From positions 1-64,000 of the forward strand of contig CAZZKJ010000003.1 in NCBI GenBank assembly GCA_964654695.1: 64,000 nucleotides of DNA, in the 5' to 3' direction. Position 1 is the first letter of the stretch. Every line of letters starts with the position of its first letter. This stretch comes from CAZZKJ01 sp964654695. Its GTDB lineage: Bacteria > Krumholzibacteriota > Krumholzibacteriia > WVZY01. The notes beneath the pieces were generated by a model. That model had not been told where the DNA came from and ran no database searches. It saw nothing but the letters and a program-made list of their open reading frames with translations. Shown piece by piece: positions 9,801 to 18,713 of this stretch. The position numbers were made by a program, and so were the translations under genes.

Positions 9801-10498
9801 AGATCGAACAGGCCGCTTCAAACGCCAATACTTTCCTCGCAAAATATCCTCTAGGCCGGTTTGCTGCAAAAGTGCATCTCAAATACGGCAACGCTTTGGC
9901 CGGGCGGAGCCAGTTTTCAGAGGCCGTACTGCATTATTCCGAAGCGGCGGCTTCCTCCGGGGACAGCTCGATTGTTTTCGAAGCGCTGAAGAACGAGGCG
10001 GTGGCTTATCAAAAGCTGATCAAATGGAGGGAGGCGGGCAAAGCCTGGGCGCAAATAATCGAAAAGTACCCGTCATCTTCTTATATCGGCAAGGCATCCC
10101 TGAATATAGCTAGATGCAAAATGGAAAACGGCGATTTGACCGAATCGATAAAAGCCTACGGAGAGGCCCTTCCACATTTGGACGACCAGGGCAAGGCCCG
10201 GGCTTATTTCTGGTCGGGAGAATGCTATCAGAAGCTCAATAACTTCAAAGCGGCGGTTACCGAGTATCTCAAGGTTCCCTACCTGGTACCCAAAGAGGCT
10301 ATGTGGGGTGTGACCGCACAATTGAAAGCGGCGGAATGTTATATTTCGATAGAGCGCTTCGAGTCCGCGAAAAAACTTTATGAAAAGGTCATTCACCAAT
10401 ACGGTCTCAACAGCAACTGGGGTCAGGCTGCGGCCAAGGGTTTGGAGCGGCTTCGGGGCCTCGAGCGTGCGGATGGGAAACCAAAGGGGAACGGGTGA
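6863..10498 (+). CDS. Large periplasmic tetratricopeptide-repeat protein
   Basis: A 1211-residue protein with a signal peptide (hydrophobic run FVFACAVFSILLLAI, cleavage near GFAQAADE). Almost the whole length is TPR-like helix pairs, recognisable by repeated phrases such as YEEARADLTELVKTY, FDEAAKTYTAAL, FSEAVLHYSEAA and FESAKKLYEKVI. The repeats resemble the Tol-Pal-associated CpoB/YbgF and BamD type (YPDDPHRC, YPRHPLSG, YPLGRFAAK), suggesting a periplasmic scaffold. No catalytic domain is visible. Its stop overlaps the GTG start of uvrA by four bases, so the two are probably translationally coupled although their roles look unrelated. The specific partner is unknown. Confidence 0.8.
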   Translation: MNSTKFVFACAVFSILLLAIPSLGFAQAADELFSFAQSLKQDHLYEAAGQQFLKFAMENADDERASMALENAADCLTRTGSLDEAVKVLETLINSYPDDPHRCRFQVRRGKLLHKMKRFEDAGRVFSDVITGSPDCPLLAEAMLGRGEALLAMAKYEEARADLTELVKTYKDQKVAPNAYYALASAAEGMGDRRAALESFALLVSTYPRHPLSGFASLEAGRIYAENGDSLAALSSFAAARKFKEKAIFEPASVEGARLLEEMDQFDRALKWYNELLARQDIEIEPAFFEGAARASFYAGNFVETESIAARFEKNNKKSFSPEMTYYRTRAQLATEKFEEALAGADLLDRMDPGGEKGKYAPRLKGEALAALKRPREALSEFRRFASTAADSSAKVEALSRLADIYAADLADTTRALEVLMEKLDVEKRRVASDCISVASLYELVHDYKRARGLYEYVAKVFPFGAAADLAEERLKYIDAFAVIDEADALKRMEKAARDIISLPQSEGMLHLAAARMEILKDFEGALSLVDQALKSTGKSSVEAKGLYYKGACYALKANKSTASGDSSASASALKSACTVWGELASRFQKSSWAARAAYEKILVRFSVAGKVDTIEVFSTLAAYPSRSERAQAFEVLGDYYERLGGRGSMNRRVGYYRKALLVPDGLEEPASIRLRLADALMKTGDYEGSLEVSKSVLSEQKKIWHLRAAYLSASALRQMKKFAEAGKLFMEVSQGDPYGEMGARALLQAADCLYSRRRFDEAAKTYTAALDKASSSKLAWEITYRLSLCWDKMGETKDALDLLESCLNSKSGGKMRNRAYERAMKMAEALGDGDKERFYLERFVREFNKTPRARAAKEKLIRWYLANGLAPEALELSSDLSEGGTVEERNRAEAVRIMALFRTGRINEARDLEEKLRRRKIAPQLLWEMHLQAAWYYYDLRDYKSSLASSKTLVDECPKGMPCEEAVFIKTMSLFGLKQIEQAASNANTFLAKYPLGRFAAKVHLKYGNALAGRSQFSEAVLHYSEAAASSGDSSIVFEALKNEAVAYQKLIKWREAGKAWAQIIEKYPSSSYIGKASLNIARCKMENGDLTESIKAYGEALPHLDDQGKARAYFWSGECYQKLNNFKAAVTEYLKVPYLVPKEAMWGVTAQLKAAECYISIERFESAKKLYEKVIHQYGLNSNWGQAAAKGLERLRGLERADGKPKGNG

Positions 10499-13359
10499 AA
10501 AAGAACGGCAGCCTGGTCATCAGGGGCGCGCGTGAACATAATCTCCGAAACATTAATCTCGAACTACCGCGCAATAAAATGGTGGTCATAACCGGCCTTA
10601 GCGGTTCAGGCAAGTCTTCGCTCGCTTTCGATACTATTTACGCAGAGGGCCAGCGACGGTACGTCGAGAGCCTCAGCGCCTACGCCCGCCAGTTTCTCGG
10701 ACAAATGGAAAAACCCGATGTCGACCGGATCGAAGGGCTTTCTCCCGCCATTTCCATCGATCAGAAGACCGGCACTCATAATCCCCGTTCGACCGTAGGC
10801 ACTCTGACTGAAGTTTATGATTACTTAAGACTCCTTTTCGCCCGTGCGGGAACCCCCAACTGTTTCAAATGCGGAAGAACAATCGCGCAGCAAAGCATTT
10901 CGCAAATATCGGACAGGATAATATCGGGACATCCCGGAGAAAAAATAGCAATACTTTCGCCGGTTGTGCGCGGGAGAAAAGGGGAGCATAAAAAAGTTCT
11001 TGAAAAAATAGAAAAGGGAGGCTTTGTACGAGTAAGAATGGACGGCGTCGTATTTGAACTCGAGCGCGCTCCTGCGTTGGCCAAACAGAAAAAGCATGAC
11101 ATCGAAATAGTCGTGGACAGGCTTAAGGTTTCTCCCAATAACTCCAAGAGAATTGCCGATTCGCTGGAAACCGCGTCGAATTATTCAGGCGGACTCGTTC
11201 TTATTCAAACATCGGGAGGCAAAGAGGTTATTTACAGCAGAAGTTTTGCTTGTCCCTACTGCAACGTCAGCCTGGGCGAACTGGCTCCGCGGTTGTTTTC
11301 ATTTAATTCGCCTTACGGCGCGTGCCGGGAATGCGGGGGCCTGGGAACAAAACTCGATTTCAATATGGAATTGGTAATTCCTGATCAGAGTCTTTCCCTT
11401 AATGACGGTGCGGTGGCTCCATTGGGAAGTTTGAAAGGAGAATGGGGGCGGGCCCAGATCGAAGCATTGAGCGAGATTTACGGGTTTTCGCTCGATGAGC
11501 CGTTCAGTAATCTGAAAAAGCGCGCGATGAACGCTATTTTGCACGGCCATGATAAAGAGATAACGGTGCGTTACGAATTCGATAAGTCCAAGGGAGAATA
11601 CAAGTCCGAATACGAGGGGCTCATACCCTGGATGCGCCGCAGGTACCGGCAGACCACATCGGAAAAAGTAAGAAAATGGATTGAATCATATATGAGCAGC
11701 GAACGCTGCAGCGGCTGCGGCGGAGCCCGTCTCAAACCGGAAGGTCTGGCGGTTTTGCTGGGCGGCATGAACATTGCCGACCTTTGCTCTTTGAGCATAA
11801 AATCGCTGCGCCGCCGGCTGGGCGATCTACAACTACAATTAGAGGGGAATCGTAAAATAATAGGTCGGCCTATTATCAAGGAAATCTCAGACCGGCTGGC
11901 ATTCATGGAGGATGTGGGGTTGGGTTACCTCTCCATCGACAGAAGCGCCAACACGCTTGCGGGAGGAGAAGCCCAGCGTTTGCGCCTGGCCACCCAGATC
12001 GGATCGAGGCTAATGGGGGTGCTCTATATTCTCGATGAACCGAGTATAGGGCTTCACCACAGGGACAATGCAAAACTGATAAATACCCTGCACGGACTGC
12101 GCGATATAGGCAATACCGTTATAGTAATAGAACACGATCGTGAAACTATCATGGCGGCGGATTATATCGTCGATCTAGGCCCCGGCGCCGGCCTGCACGG
12201 GGGCACTGTAGTCGCAGCCGGAACACCCGCTCAGGTGGAGCAAGTCGAGCGGAGCATGACGGGCAGGTATCTCAAGAAGGCGCAATACACAAAGTTAAAA
12301 CGTGAATACCGCGGGGGAAGCGGAAAGCGGCTAACAATACACGGCGCAAGGGAAAACAATTTGAAAAACATTGATGTTGAAATTCCGTTGGGCCTTTTCA
12401 CATGTGTTACGGGAGTAAGCGGATCGGGAAAAAGCACGATGGTCAACGATATACTCTACAGGTCTCTTAGACGGTTGTTTTACAGGAGCCGTGCTTTCCC
12501 CGGCAAGCATGACCGGATAACCGGAGCGGAACATATTGATAAAGTCATCGATATAGACCAGTCGCCAATTGGCAGAACGCCCCGATCAAATCCGGCGACA
12601 TACACCGGTCTTTTCACTCCGATCCGGGATATTTTCTCCAGGCTTCCCGACAGCCGCATGCGCGGCTACAAGGTAGGCAGGTTCAGTTTTAATGTGCCTG
12701 GGGGAAGATGCGAAAAATGCAGAGGCGACGGAGTAATCAAAGTGGAAATGCATTTTTTGCCGGATATATTCGTGAGCTGCGATGTTTGCAAAGGGCGCAG
12801 GTACAACCAGGAAACTCTCGAGGTTACATTCAAGGGATACAATATATCCGATGTGCTTGATTTGAGCGTAGAGGAAGCCCAGGAAATTTATGCGAACGTG
12901 CCCGCGGTAAGATCGAGGTGCGAAATGCTGTCGGCTGTGGGACTCGGCTATATCAAACTAGGCCAGCAGGCCACGACATTATCTGGGGGCGAGGCCCAGC
13001 GGGTAAAGCTGGCCGCGGAATTATCCAAGAGAAGCACTGGAAGAACATTATATATTCTGGATGAACCAACGACGGGACTGCACCACGAGGATGTAAAAAT
13101 GCTGCTCGATGTTTTGAACAAACTTGTGGATAAAGGAAACTCGGTAGTTGTTATAGAGCACAATCCCGATGTAATATTGGCCGCGGATTACATTATTGAT
13201 TTAGGTCCTGAAGGTGGAGATGATGGCGGGGGAATGGTAGCCGCCGGGACTCCTGAAGATATTATGCTCTGCAGGAGCTCACACACCGGCACAATGTTGA
13301 AAGAAATTTTCAGCCGAAAAACCTCCGATGAAAAACGAATTGAAAGCAACGCCTCTTAA
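10495..13359 (+). CDS. uvrA: Excinuclease ABC subunit UvrA
   Basis: DNA-damage sensor of nucleotide excision repair; the dimer loads UvrB at lesions. At 954 residues it has the usual length. It contains two ABC ATPase modules: Walker A GLSGSGKSS (Lys40) and GVSGSGKST, and signatures LAGGEAQR and LSGGEAQR. Walker B segments are LYILDEPSIGLHH and LYILDEPTTGLHH. Zinc-binding CxxC pairs are present (CFKCG, CPYC, CRECGG, CSGCGG, CEKCRGDG, CDVCKG). The GTG start overlaps the TPR stop as GTGA and is preceded by AAAGGGGA. Its 3' end overlaps gcvT by 32 bases. Being inside a long run, it is probably not under its own SOS-type promoter; none is visible. Confidence 0.97.
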   Translation: MKKNGSLVIRGAREHNLRNINLELPRNKMVVITGLSGSGKSSLAFDTIYAEGQRRYVESLSAYARQFLGQMEKPDVDRIEGLSPAISIDQKTGTHNPRSTVGTLTEVYDYLRLLFARAGTPNCFKCGRTIAQQSISQISDRIISGHPGEKIAILSPVVRGRKGEHKKVLEKIEKGGFVRVRMDGVVFELERAPALAKQKKHDIEIVVDRLKVSPNNSKRIADSLETASNYSGGLVLIQTSGGKEVIYSRSFACPYCNVSLGELAPRLFSFNSPYGACRECGGLGTKLDFNMELVIPDQSLSLNDGAVAPLGSLKGEWGRAQIEALSEIYGFSLDEPFSNLKKRAMNAILHGHDKEITVRYEFDKSKGEYKSEYEGLIPWMRRRYRQTTSEKVRKWIESYMSSERCSGCGGARLKPEGLAVLLGGMNIADLCSLSIKSLRRRLGDLQLQLEGNRKIIGRPIIKEISDRLAFMEDVGLGYLSIDRSANTLAGGEAQRLRLATQIGSRLMGVLYILDEPSIGLHHRDNAKLINTLHGLRDIGNTVIVIEHDRETIMAADYIVDLGPGAGLHGGTVVAAGTPAQVEQVERSMTGRYLKKAQYTKLKREYRGGSGKRLTIHGARENNLKNIDVEIPLGLFTCVTGVSGSGKSTMVNDILYRSLRRLFYRSRAFPGKHDRITGAEHIDKVIDIDQSPIGRTPRSNPATYTGLFTPIRDIFSRLPDSRMRGYKVGRFSFNVPGGRCEKCRGDGVIKVEMHFLPDIFVSCDVCKGRRYNQETLEVTFKGYNISDVLDLSVEEAQEIYANVPAVRSRCEMLSAVGLGYIKLGQQATTLSGGEAQRVKLAAELSKRSTGRTLYILDEPTTGLHHEDVKMLLDVLNKLVDKGNSVVVIEHNPDVILAADYIIDLGPEGGDDGGGMVAAGTPEDIMLCRSSHTGTMLKEIFSRKTSDEKRIESNAS

Positions 13360-14452
13360 AGAAGAACACGTAAAACTCGGAGCCCGCATGGTGGAGTTTG
13401 CCGGGTTCCTTATGCCGGTCAGTTATTCCGGCATAATCGAAGAGCATAATGCGGTACGAAATGCTTCGGGCCTGTTCGATGTGAGCCACATGGGGGAGTT
13501 CATGGTTGAGGGCGAGGGAGCCCTCGGCTTCCTGGATAATCTGGTTACGAACGACTGCAGCAAACTGCTCCCTAGAAGAGTTCTCTACACGGTCATGTGC
13601 AGGGAGAACGGCACGGTCGTGGATGATCTGCTGGTGTACCGTCTGGATAGCCCGTCCGGGCCAAGTTACATGCTTATCGTAAATGCGGCGAACATCGAGA
13701 AGGATTGGGAACACCTTCAGTCCCTGCCTAAAAAGAATGTTAAGATAACGAACTTGAGCGATGATTTTGCCCTGATCGCCGTTCAAGGTCCGAGTTCCAG
13801 GGAAATATTGAACTGCTGCCCGTCCTTTTCGGGGGCGAAAGGCATTCTGGAGGCCCTGCCTTACTATCATCATACGGATTTCTTATACGGGAACAACAAA
13901 TGTCTGATTTCGCGTACAGGATATACGGGTGAACTGGGTTTTGAAATCCTGGTGCCTAATGATGTTGTGTCCGGCCTTTGGCGCGAAATCCTGGATATCG
14001 GCGCGCGATGGAATATCAAGCCCGCCGGGTTGGCCGCCAGGGACACCCTTCGTTTTGAAGCGTCTTTTTGTCTGTACGGGCATGAACTGGACGACTGTAC
14101 CACGCCTTTGGAAGCCGGGTTGGACTGGGTGGTTAAATTTTCGAAAAAGAATTTTTCTGGCAAACAGGCCCTGTTGGAACAAAAAAGCAAAGGGCTTGAA
14201 AAGCATATTATTGGGCTGGAGGTTGAAGGAAGAAACATTGCAAGGCAGGGCTTCGACGTGTTCAGAAACGAATCGCAGACGGGTACTGTTACCAGCGGCA
14301 ATTTTTCTCCAACCCTGGAAAAAAGTCTGTGCATGGCAATGGTTAAAAGCGATCCCGCCGGTGCCGGTGCCGATTATTCAATAGCGGTTAGAAATAAGTT
14401 TGTGCCTGCCTCGCCAACCGGGCTTCCTTTCTACAGGAGCCGGTCCAAGTAG
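13328..14452 (+). CDS. gcvT: Glycine cleavage system T protein (aminomethyltransferase)
   Basis: Transfers the methylene group from the aminomethyl-lipoyl arm of GcvH to tetrahydrofolate, releasing ammonia. The 374-residue length is standard. Visible family features are TPLKEEHVKLGARMVEFAG at the N-terminus, GLFDVSHMGEF, the folate-site region YTGELGFEIL, and GLAARDTLRFEA. The gene begins inside the end of uvrA (32-base overlap), with no strong ribosome-binding site, so translation is likely coupled. It is followed by gcvH after 36 bases. A YgfZ-like homologue is unlikely because gcvH, gcvPA and gcvPB follow directly. Confidence 0.96.
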   Translation: MKNELKATPLKEEHVKLGARMVEFAGFLMPVSYSGIIEEHNAVRNASGLFDVSHMGEFMVEGEGALGFLDNLVTNDCSKLLPRRVLYTVMCRENGTVVDDLLVYRLDSPSGPSYMLIVNAANIEKDWEHLQSLPKKNVKITNLSDDFALIAVQGPSSREILNCCPSFSGAKGILEALPYYHHTDFLYGNNKCLISRTGYTGELGFEILVPNDVVSGLWREILDIGARWNIKPAGLAARDTLRFEASFCLYGHELDDCTTPLEAGLDWVVKFSKKNFSGKQALLEQKSKGLEKHIIGLEVEGRNIARQGFDVFRNESQTGTVTSGNFSPTLEKSLCMAMVKSDPAGAGADYSIAVRNKFVPASPTGLPFYRSRSK

Positions 14453-14488
14453 TTTTGAGGGGTGTCAGATTGCCGAAAGGAGCGATAA

Positions 14489-14875
14489 ATGAATCCGGAG
14501 CAGCTGCGGTTCAGCAAGGAACATGAATGGGTATCGGCGCAGGAGGATTCCAGGGTCGCCGTCATAGGGATTACGGATTATGCGGCGGAGGAGTTGGGAG
14601 ATATCGTCTTCGTCGAACTGCCGCAGAAAGGAACCGAGCTAACTTTTATGGAACCCATGGGAACCATTGAAGCCGTCAAAACCGTTGCAGATATTTATGC
14701 CCCGGTATCGGGAACGATTAGGGAAGTTAATACCGCCCTGGAAGATAATCCCGAATTGGTAAACAACGAACCCTATGACGGAGGTTGGTTTGTAAAGATC
14801 GATATCAAAGAAGCCGGCGAGATCGAAAAACTGATGAATTACGAAGCGTACAAATCCATGATCGGAAGGGATTGA
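14489..14875 (+). CDS. gcvH: Glycine cleavage system H protein (lipoyl carrier)
   Basis: Small lipoylated shuttle protein (128 residues) that carries the aminomethyl intermediate from the P protein to the T protein. The lipoyl-attachment lysine is Lys64 in GTIEAVKTVADIYAPVSG, and the start FSKEHEWV and region YAAEELGDIVFVELP are typical. A clear AAAGGAG lies 8 bases before the ATG. It sits between gcvT and the split P-protein genes. No lipoate ligase, LipA/LipB or dihydrolipoyl dehydrogenase is encoded nearby, so those must be elsewhere. Confidence 0.97.
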   Translation: MNPEQLRFSKEHEWVSAQEDSRVAVIGITDYAAEELGDIVFVELPQKGTELTFMEPMGTIEAVKTVADIYAPVSGTIREVNTALEDNPELVNNEPYDGGWFVKIDIKEAGEIEKLMNYEAYKSMIGRD

Positions 14876-14877
14876 GA

Positions 14878-16245
14878 ATGCCTTTCATATATCACACCGA
14901 TGAAGACCGGCGTGAAATGCTTTCGTTCCTGGGACTTTCATCCGAGGATGAGTTGTTTAGGACAATTCCCTCCGCCCTGCTTTTGAGAAGCGCACCCGAT
15001 ATTGGAAACGGTAAAAGCGAGCCGGCCCTGCTCGAGCATTTTAAAGCAATATCGCGTAAGAACCGGCCGGCAGGCGAGAGCGTGAGCTTTTTGGGCGGCG
15101 GAATCTATGATCATTATATTCCGGCTGCGGTTCGGCACCTAGCGGCGCGTTCCGAGTTTTATACCGCATATACTCCTTACCAGCCCGAAGTCAGCCAGGG
15201 AACCCTTCAGGCTATTTTCGAATTCCAGACATTGATAAGCAGGCTCTGCTCCCTTCCGGTCGCGAATGCCTCCATGTACGACGGAGCCACCGCGCTGGCG
15301 GAAGCTGCGCTGATGGCCGCTAAGAGCACGGGGAGACCGGTAGTAATCTATCCCGAGAATCTGAATCCTCGTTATTTGAATGTAATAAAAGCATATATGC
15401 AGGGAGGCGGCATGCAGCTTCGGGCGGTGCCTTTTACATCCGGCGGCGCTATTGATATTCATGCACTGAAGGAAGCTTTGAACGAAGAAACGGCGGGAGT
15501 GATAATACAAAATCCGAATTATTTTGGGCTTCTCGAAAAACCGTGGGAAATAGCCGGCGATATAAAAAACAACGGATCTCTTCTTATAGCCTCGGTCGAT
15601 CCGGTTTCGCTTTCGATTATACGCCCGCCCGGCGAATACGGCGCTGACATTGCGGTCGGGGAGGGCCAAAGCCTGGGCAATGACATGAACTTCGGCGGTC
15701 CCCTGCTGGGCTTCATGGCGTGCAAGCAGGATTTCGTCCGGGCCATGCCGGGGCGGATTGTCAGCAGAACGCATGATAGGGATGGCAGGGACGCCTACGT
15801 GCTGGTCCTCCAAACCCGGGAGCAGCACATCCGCAGGGAAAAAGCGACGTCGAATATATGTACGAATGAAGGTCTGATGGCTCTGAGGAGTGCGATCTAT
15901 ATGTCACTGCTGGGAGAAGTCGGTTTCAAGCAAGTTGGACGAATCTGCCTGGACCGGAGCCACCGCATGTTTGCGCTAATAAATTCTATAGCGGGGTTCA
16001 AGGCCAGGTTCAGCGGACCTTTCTTCAGGGAATTCGTAATCGAATGCCCGATGAATGCGGGAACTATCATCGCGAAGGCAAGTGCCGAGGGAGTCTTTGC
16101 GGGAATCGATCTCGGCAGGTATTTTGGATCCTGGGCAAAAAACTGTATGCTTACAACCGTGACTGAAAAGGCAACGGAAGCCGACATGGAAAAACTCATT
16201 GCCGTGCTTAAAGGTATTGCCGGGAAAAGTCGACAAAATAAATGA
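14878..16245 (+). CDS. gcvPA: Glycine dehydrogenase (decarboxylating) subunit 1
   Basis: Alpha subunit of the heterotetrameric (split) P protein, which decarboxylates glycine with the PLP-bearing beta subunit. From the ATG at 14878 it is 455 residues, the usual size; a longer reading frame to 14785 would overlap gcvH and is not supported. The start is MPFIYHTDEDRREML. Diagnostic phrases are FLGGGIYDHYIP, YTPYQPEVSQGTLQAIFEFQ, NASMYDGATALAEA and REQHIRREKATSNICTN. The start lies 2 bases after the gcvH stop, and the 3' end overlaps gcvPB as ATGA. Confidence 0.96.
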   Translation: MPFIYHTDEDRREMLSFLGLSSEDELFRTIPSALLLRSAPDIGNGKSEPALLEHFKAISRKNRPAGESVSFLGGGIYDHYIPAAVRHLAARSEFYTAYTPYQPEVSQGTLQAIFEFQTLISRLCSLPVANASMYDGATALAEAALMAAKSTGRPVVIYPENLNPRYLNVIKAYMQGGGMQLRAVPFTSGGAIDIHALKEALNEETAGVIIQNPNYFGLLEKPWEIAGDIKNNGSLLIASVDPVSLSIIRPPGEYGADIAVGEGQSLGNDMNFGGPLLGFMACKQDFVRAMPGRIVSRTHDRDGRDAYVLVLQTREQHIRREKATSNICTNEGLMALRSAIYMSLLGEVGFKQVGRICLDRSHRMFALINSIAGFKARFSGPFFREFVIECPMNAGTIIAKASAEGVFAGIDLGRYFGSWAKNCMLTTVTEKATEADMEKLIAVLKGIAGKSRQNK

Positions 16246-17687
16246 GCACTATTTTTCAAAAAAGCAGAAAGGGACGGCGGGGAATAAAATTCGAACCTGT
16301 CCTAAAAGATGAAAGAAAGTGGCTGTCTTCAGAGTATACCCGCGATGGTGACATCGGACTTCCCGAGATAAGCGAACCGGAGGCGGTTCGCCACTATGTT
16401 GCTCTGTCGACCATGAACCACCATGTAGACAAGGATCTTTATCCGCTGGGCAGCTGCACGATGAAGTATAATCCCAAGATAAACGAAGACATCGCATCGC
16501 TTCCCGGCTTCGCCGGCCTGCATCCGGAGCAGGCGGGAGAGGACGTTCAAGGAGCCCTCGAAGTTCTTTATAAGCTGGAGCGCAGGCTTTCTCTTCTGGC
16601 CGGGATGGATGCATTTTCACTGCAGGGAGCCGCCGGTGCTCACGGCGAGTTCTTGGGAATGATGATTGCGCGCAAGTATTTCGCAGACCGCGAAGAGACG
16701 AGAAACAAGGTCCTCGTTCCCGATACCGCGCACGGCACTAATCCGGCCAGTGTTCACCTCGCCGGTTTTACCGCGGTGAAGATTGCTTCGGGACAAAATG
16801 GAGAGATCGATCCGGCCACCCTCGAGCGGGAGCTGGATTCCGATACAGCGGTGTTGATGCTGACCGTGCCCAATACTCTGGGCCTGTTCGAAAGCAGAAT
16901 AAAAGAGATTACCTCCATGGCGCATGAAAAAGGCGCATTGTGTTATATGGACGGCGCGAATCTAAATGCGATAATAGGGCGTGCCCGGCCGGGGGACATG
17001 GGTTTCGATATTATGCATATTAATCTTCACAAGACTTTTTCAACCCCTCACGGTGGAGGAGGGCCGGGTGCAGGGCCGGTAGGTGTAATGAAGGATCTTA
17101 TTCATTTGCTGCCCGGTCCGGCAATCGAAATGAGAGAAGGGCGCTATGAGTTCTCGAATATCGATTCGGGAAGCGTAGGGAGTATACATTCTTATTACGG
17201 CAATTTCGCCGTATGCCTGCGCGCCCTGGCGTATATAGAAATGCTGGGGGGCGAGGGATTAAGGCGCGCCAGCGCAGCCGCTAATCTCAATGCGAATTAC
17301 ATGGCAAAATCGCTAGCCGAAACCTATCCGATTCCTTATGGGAGCCGGTGCATGCACGAATTCGTGGCTTCTGGAAAGCCTTTCAAGAAGTTCGGAGTTA
17401 AAACCCTGGATATAGCCAAACGACTTCTTGATTTCGGGTTCCATGCGCCGACAATTTATTTTCCGCTGGTGGTCGAAGAGGCGCTCATGATTGAACCGAC
17501 TGAAACCGAAAGCAAAGAAAACCTCGATCGTTTCATCGCTGCTATGAGAGCGATTGCTGCCGAAGCCGAAAAGAACAATAAAGTTCTAGTCGATGCTCCG
17601 CATACATGCCGAGTACGCAGGGTGGAAGAGGCCCATGCCAACAGGCATCCGGTGGTTGCAGAGCCGCTGGACCGGCACCTCGAATAA
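16242..17687 (+). CDS. gcvPB: Glycine dehydrogenase (decarboxylating) subunit 2
   Basis: Beta subunit of the split P protein; it binds pyridoxal phosphate and decarboxylates glycine. The PLP lysine is Lys264 in MHINLHKTFSTPHGGGGPG. Other family signatures are LYPLGSCTMKYNPK, LQGAAGAHGEFLGM, DTAHGTNPASVHLAG and the C-terminal APHTCRVRRVEEAHANR. It is 481 residues, as expected. The ATG overlaps the gcvPA stop (ATGA), which keeps the two subunits in equal supply. It is the last gcv gene; a peptide-transporter permease starts 36 bases later. Confidence 0.96.
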   Translation: MSTIFQKSRKGRRGIKFEPVLKDERKWLSSEYTRDGDIGLPEISEPEAVRHYVALSTMNHHVDKDLYPLGSCTMKYNPKINEDIASLPGFAGLHPEQAGEDVQGALEVLYKLERRLSLLAGMDAFSLQGAAGAHGEFLGMMIARKYFADREETRNKVLVPDTAHGTNPASVHLAGFTAVKIASGQNGEIDPATLERELDSDTAVLMLTVPNTLGLFESRIKEITSMAHEKGALCYMDGANLNAIIGRARPGDMGFDIMHINLHKTFSTPHGGGGPGAGPVGVMKDLIHLLPGPAIEMREGRYEFSNIDSGSVGSIHSYYGNFAVCLRALAYIEMLGGEGLRRASAAANLNANYMAKSLAETYPIPYGSRCMHEFVASGKPFKKFGVKTLDIAKRLLDFGFHAPTIYFPLVVEEALMIEPTETESKENLDRFIAAMRAIAAEAEKNNKVLVDAPHTCRVRRVEEAHANRHPVVAEPLDRHLE

Positions 17688-17723
17688 TCCTCCTGCCGTC
17701 CCCGGCGGAAAGACTTCGCCGAT

Positions 17724-18713
17724 ATGATGCGATTCGCCCTGAGACGAATCTTCTATTCCGCGGTTCTCGTCCTTATCGTACTCACAATAATATTTTTCAT
17801 GGCGAAGCTCTCGCCCGGAGATCCTTTCAGCCAGTATTATCGTCCTGAAATAGATCCGATGTTTGCCTCCCGTGTGCGAAGACAGTTCGGTCTGGACAGT
17901 TCTTCTTTGGTTCAGTACTGCCGGTGGCTCTGGAATTTCATTCACGGTGAATTCGGCATGAGCTTCAGTCAAAACCGTCCGGTGAGGAGCATGCTTATGG
18001 AAGCGGTTCCCAGAACGCTGCAGCTCACATTGTTGGCCCTGGTCCTGCAAACGGCATTGGGCCTGGTGCTCGGAGTTTTCATGGCGGCCAGACGAAATAC
18101 GACTGCCGAGAAAGGATTGAAAATTCTATTCCTCGGTTTCTATTCCATACCTACTTTCTATTTCTCTTATCTGCTTATAGCGCTCATGTCGCTGAAGCTT
18201 CACTGGCTGCCTTCGGCGAATATGTTTTCGTTCCACCTGCAAAACGCCGGCCTGGCGCGAATTGTATTGGACCGGGCCTCTCATATGGTTCTTCCCGTAA
18301 GCGTTCTCGCCATCGGCGGCGCGGCGGCGCTGGCGAGATTTACCAGAGGCAGCATTCTAGACTGCATTAAAGCCAACTATATTACAACGGCCAAAGCCAA
18401 GGGCCTTTCCGAAAGCAGGATTCTATGGGTTCACGCTCTCAGAAACGCTATGGCCCCGATTCTCACCATTATTGGTCTCGGTTTCCCCTTCCTTCTTGGG
18501 GGCTCATTTGTTGTAGAGAAGATTTTCGCCTGGCCCGGCATGGGGGCAATGGCTGTGGATGCCATATTTGCAAGGGATTACCCGGTAATCATGGCCTCAG
18601 GCTTCATCGGCGCGGTGATGGTTGTCCTCGGTAATTTATTTGCTGATATTTCATATGCTTTTGCTGATCCACGGATTAAGGTGCCGGACAGGCCCTCCGG
18701 GGAGGAGAGATGA
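17724..18713 (+). CDS. Peptide/nickel-type ABC transporter permease (DppB/OppB family)
   Basis: Inner-membrane permease of 329 residues. It has an N-terminal TM (RRIFYSAVLVLIVLTIIFF), the family phrase LSPGDPF, and five more TM helices. The EAA-type cytoplasmic loop (ANYITTAKAKGLSESRILWVHALRNA) contacts the ATPase, and the C-terminus ends SYAFADPRIKV. It pairs with the permease that follows, whose ATG overlaps this stop. The unit lies downstream of gcvPB and ahead of two Dpp-type ATPases. No binding protein gene is attached. The substrate (peptide, nickel or other) is not determinable. Confidence 0.9.
   Translation: MMRFALRRIFYSAVLVLIVLTIIFFMAKLSPGDPFSQYYRPEIDPMFASRVRRQFGLDSSSLVQYCRWLWNFIHGEFGMSFSQNRPVRSMLMEAVPRTLQLTLLALVLQTALGLVLGVFMAARRNTTAEKGLKILFLGFYSIPTFYFSYLLIALMSLKLHWLPSANMFSFHLQNAGLARIVLDRASHMVLPVSVLAIGGAAALARFTRGSILDCIKANYITTAKAKGLSESRILWVHALRNAMAPILTIIGLGFPFLLGGSFVVEKIFAWPGMGAMAVDAIFARDYPVIMASGFIGAVMVVLGNLFADISYAFADPRIKVPDRPSGEER

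Noticed and set aside
14785..14877. N-terminal extension of gcvPA into gcvH
   Set aside because: Residues before the ATG at 14878 are gcvH read in another frame; the family begins at MPFIYH.
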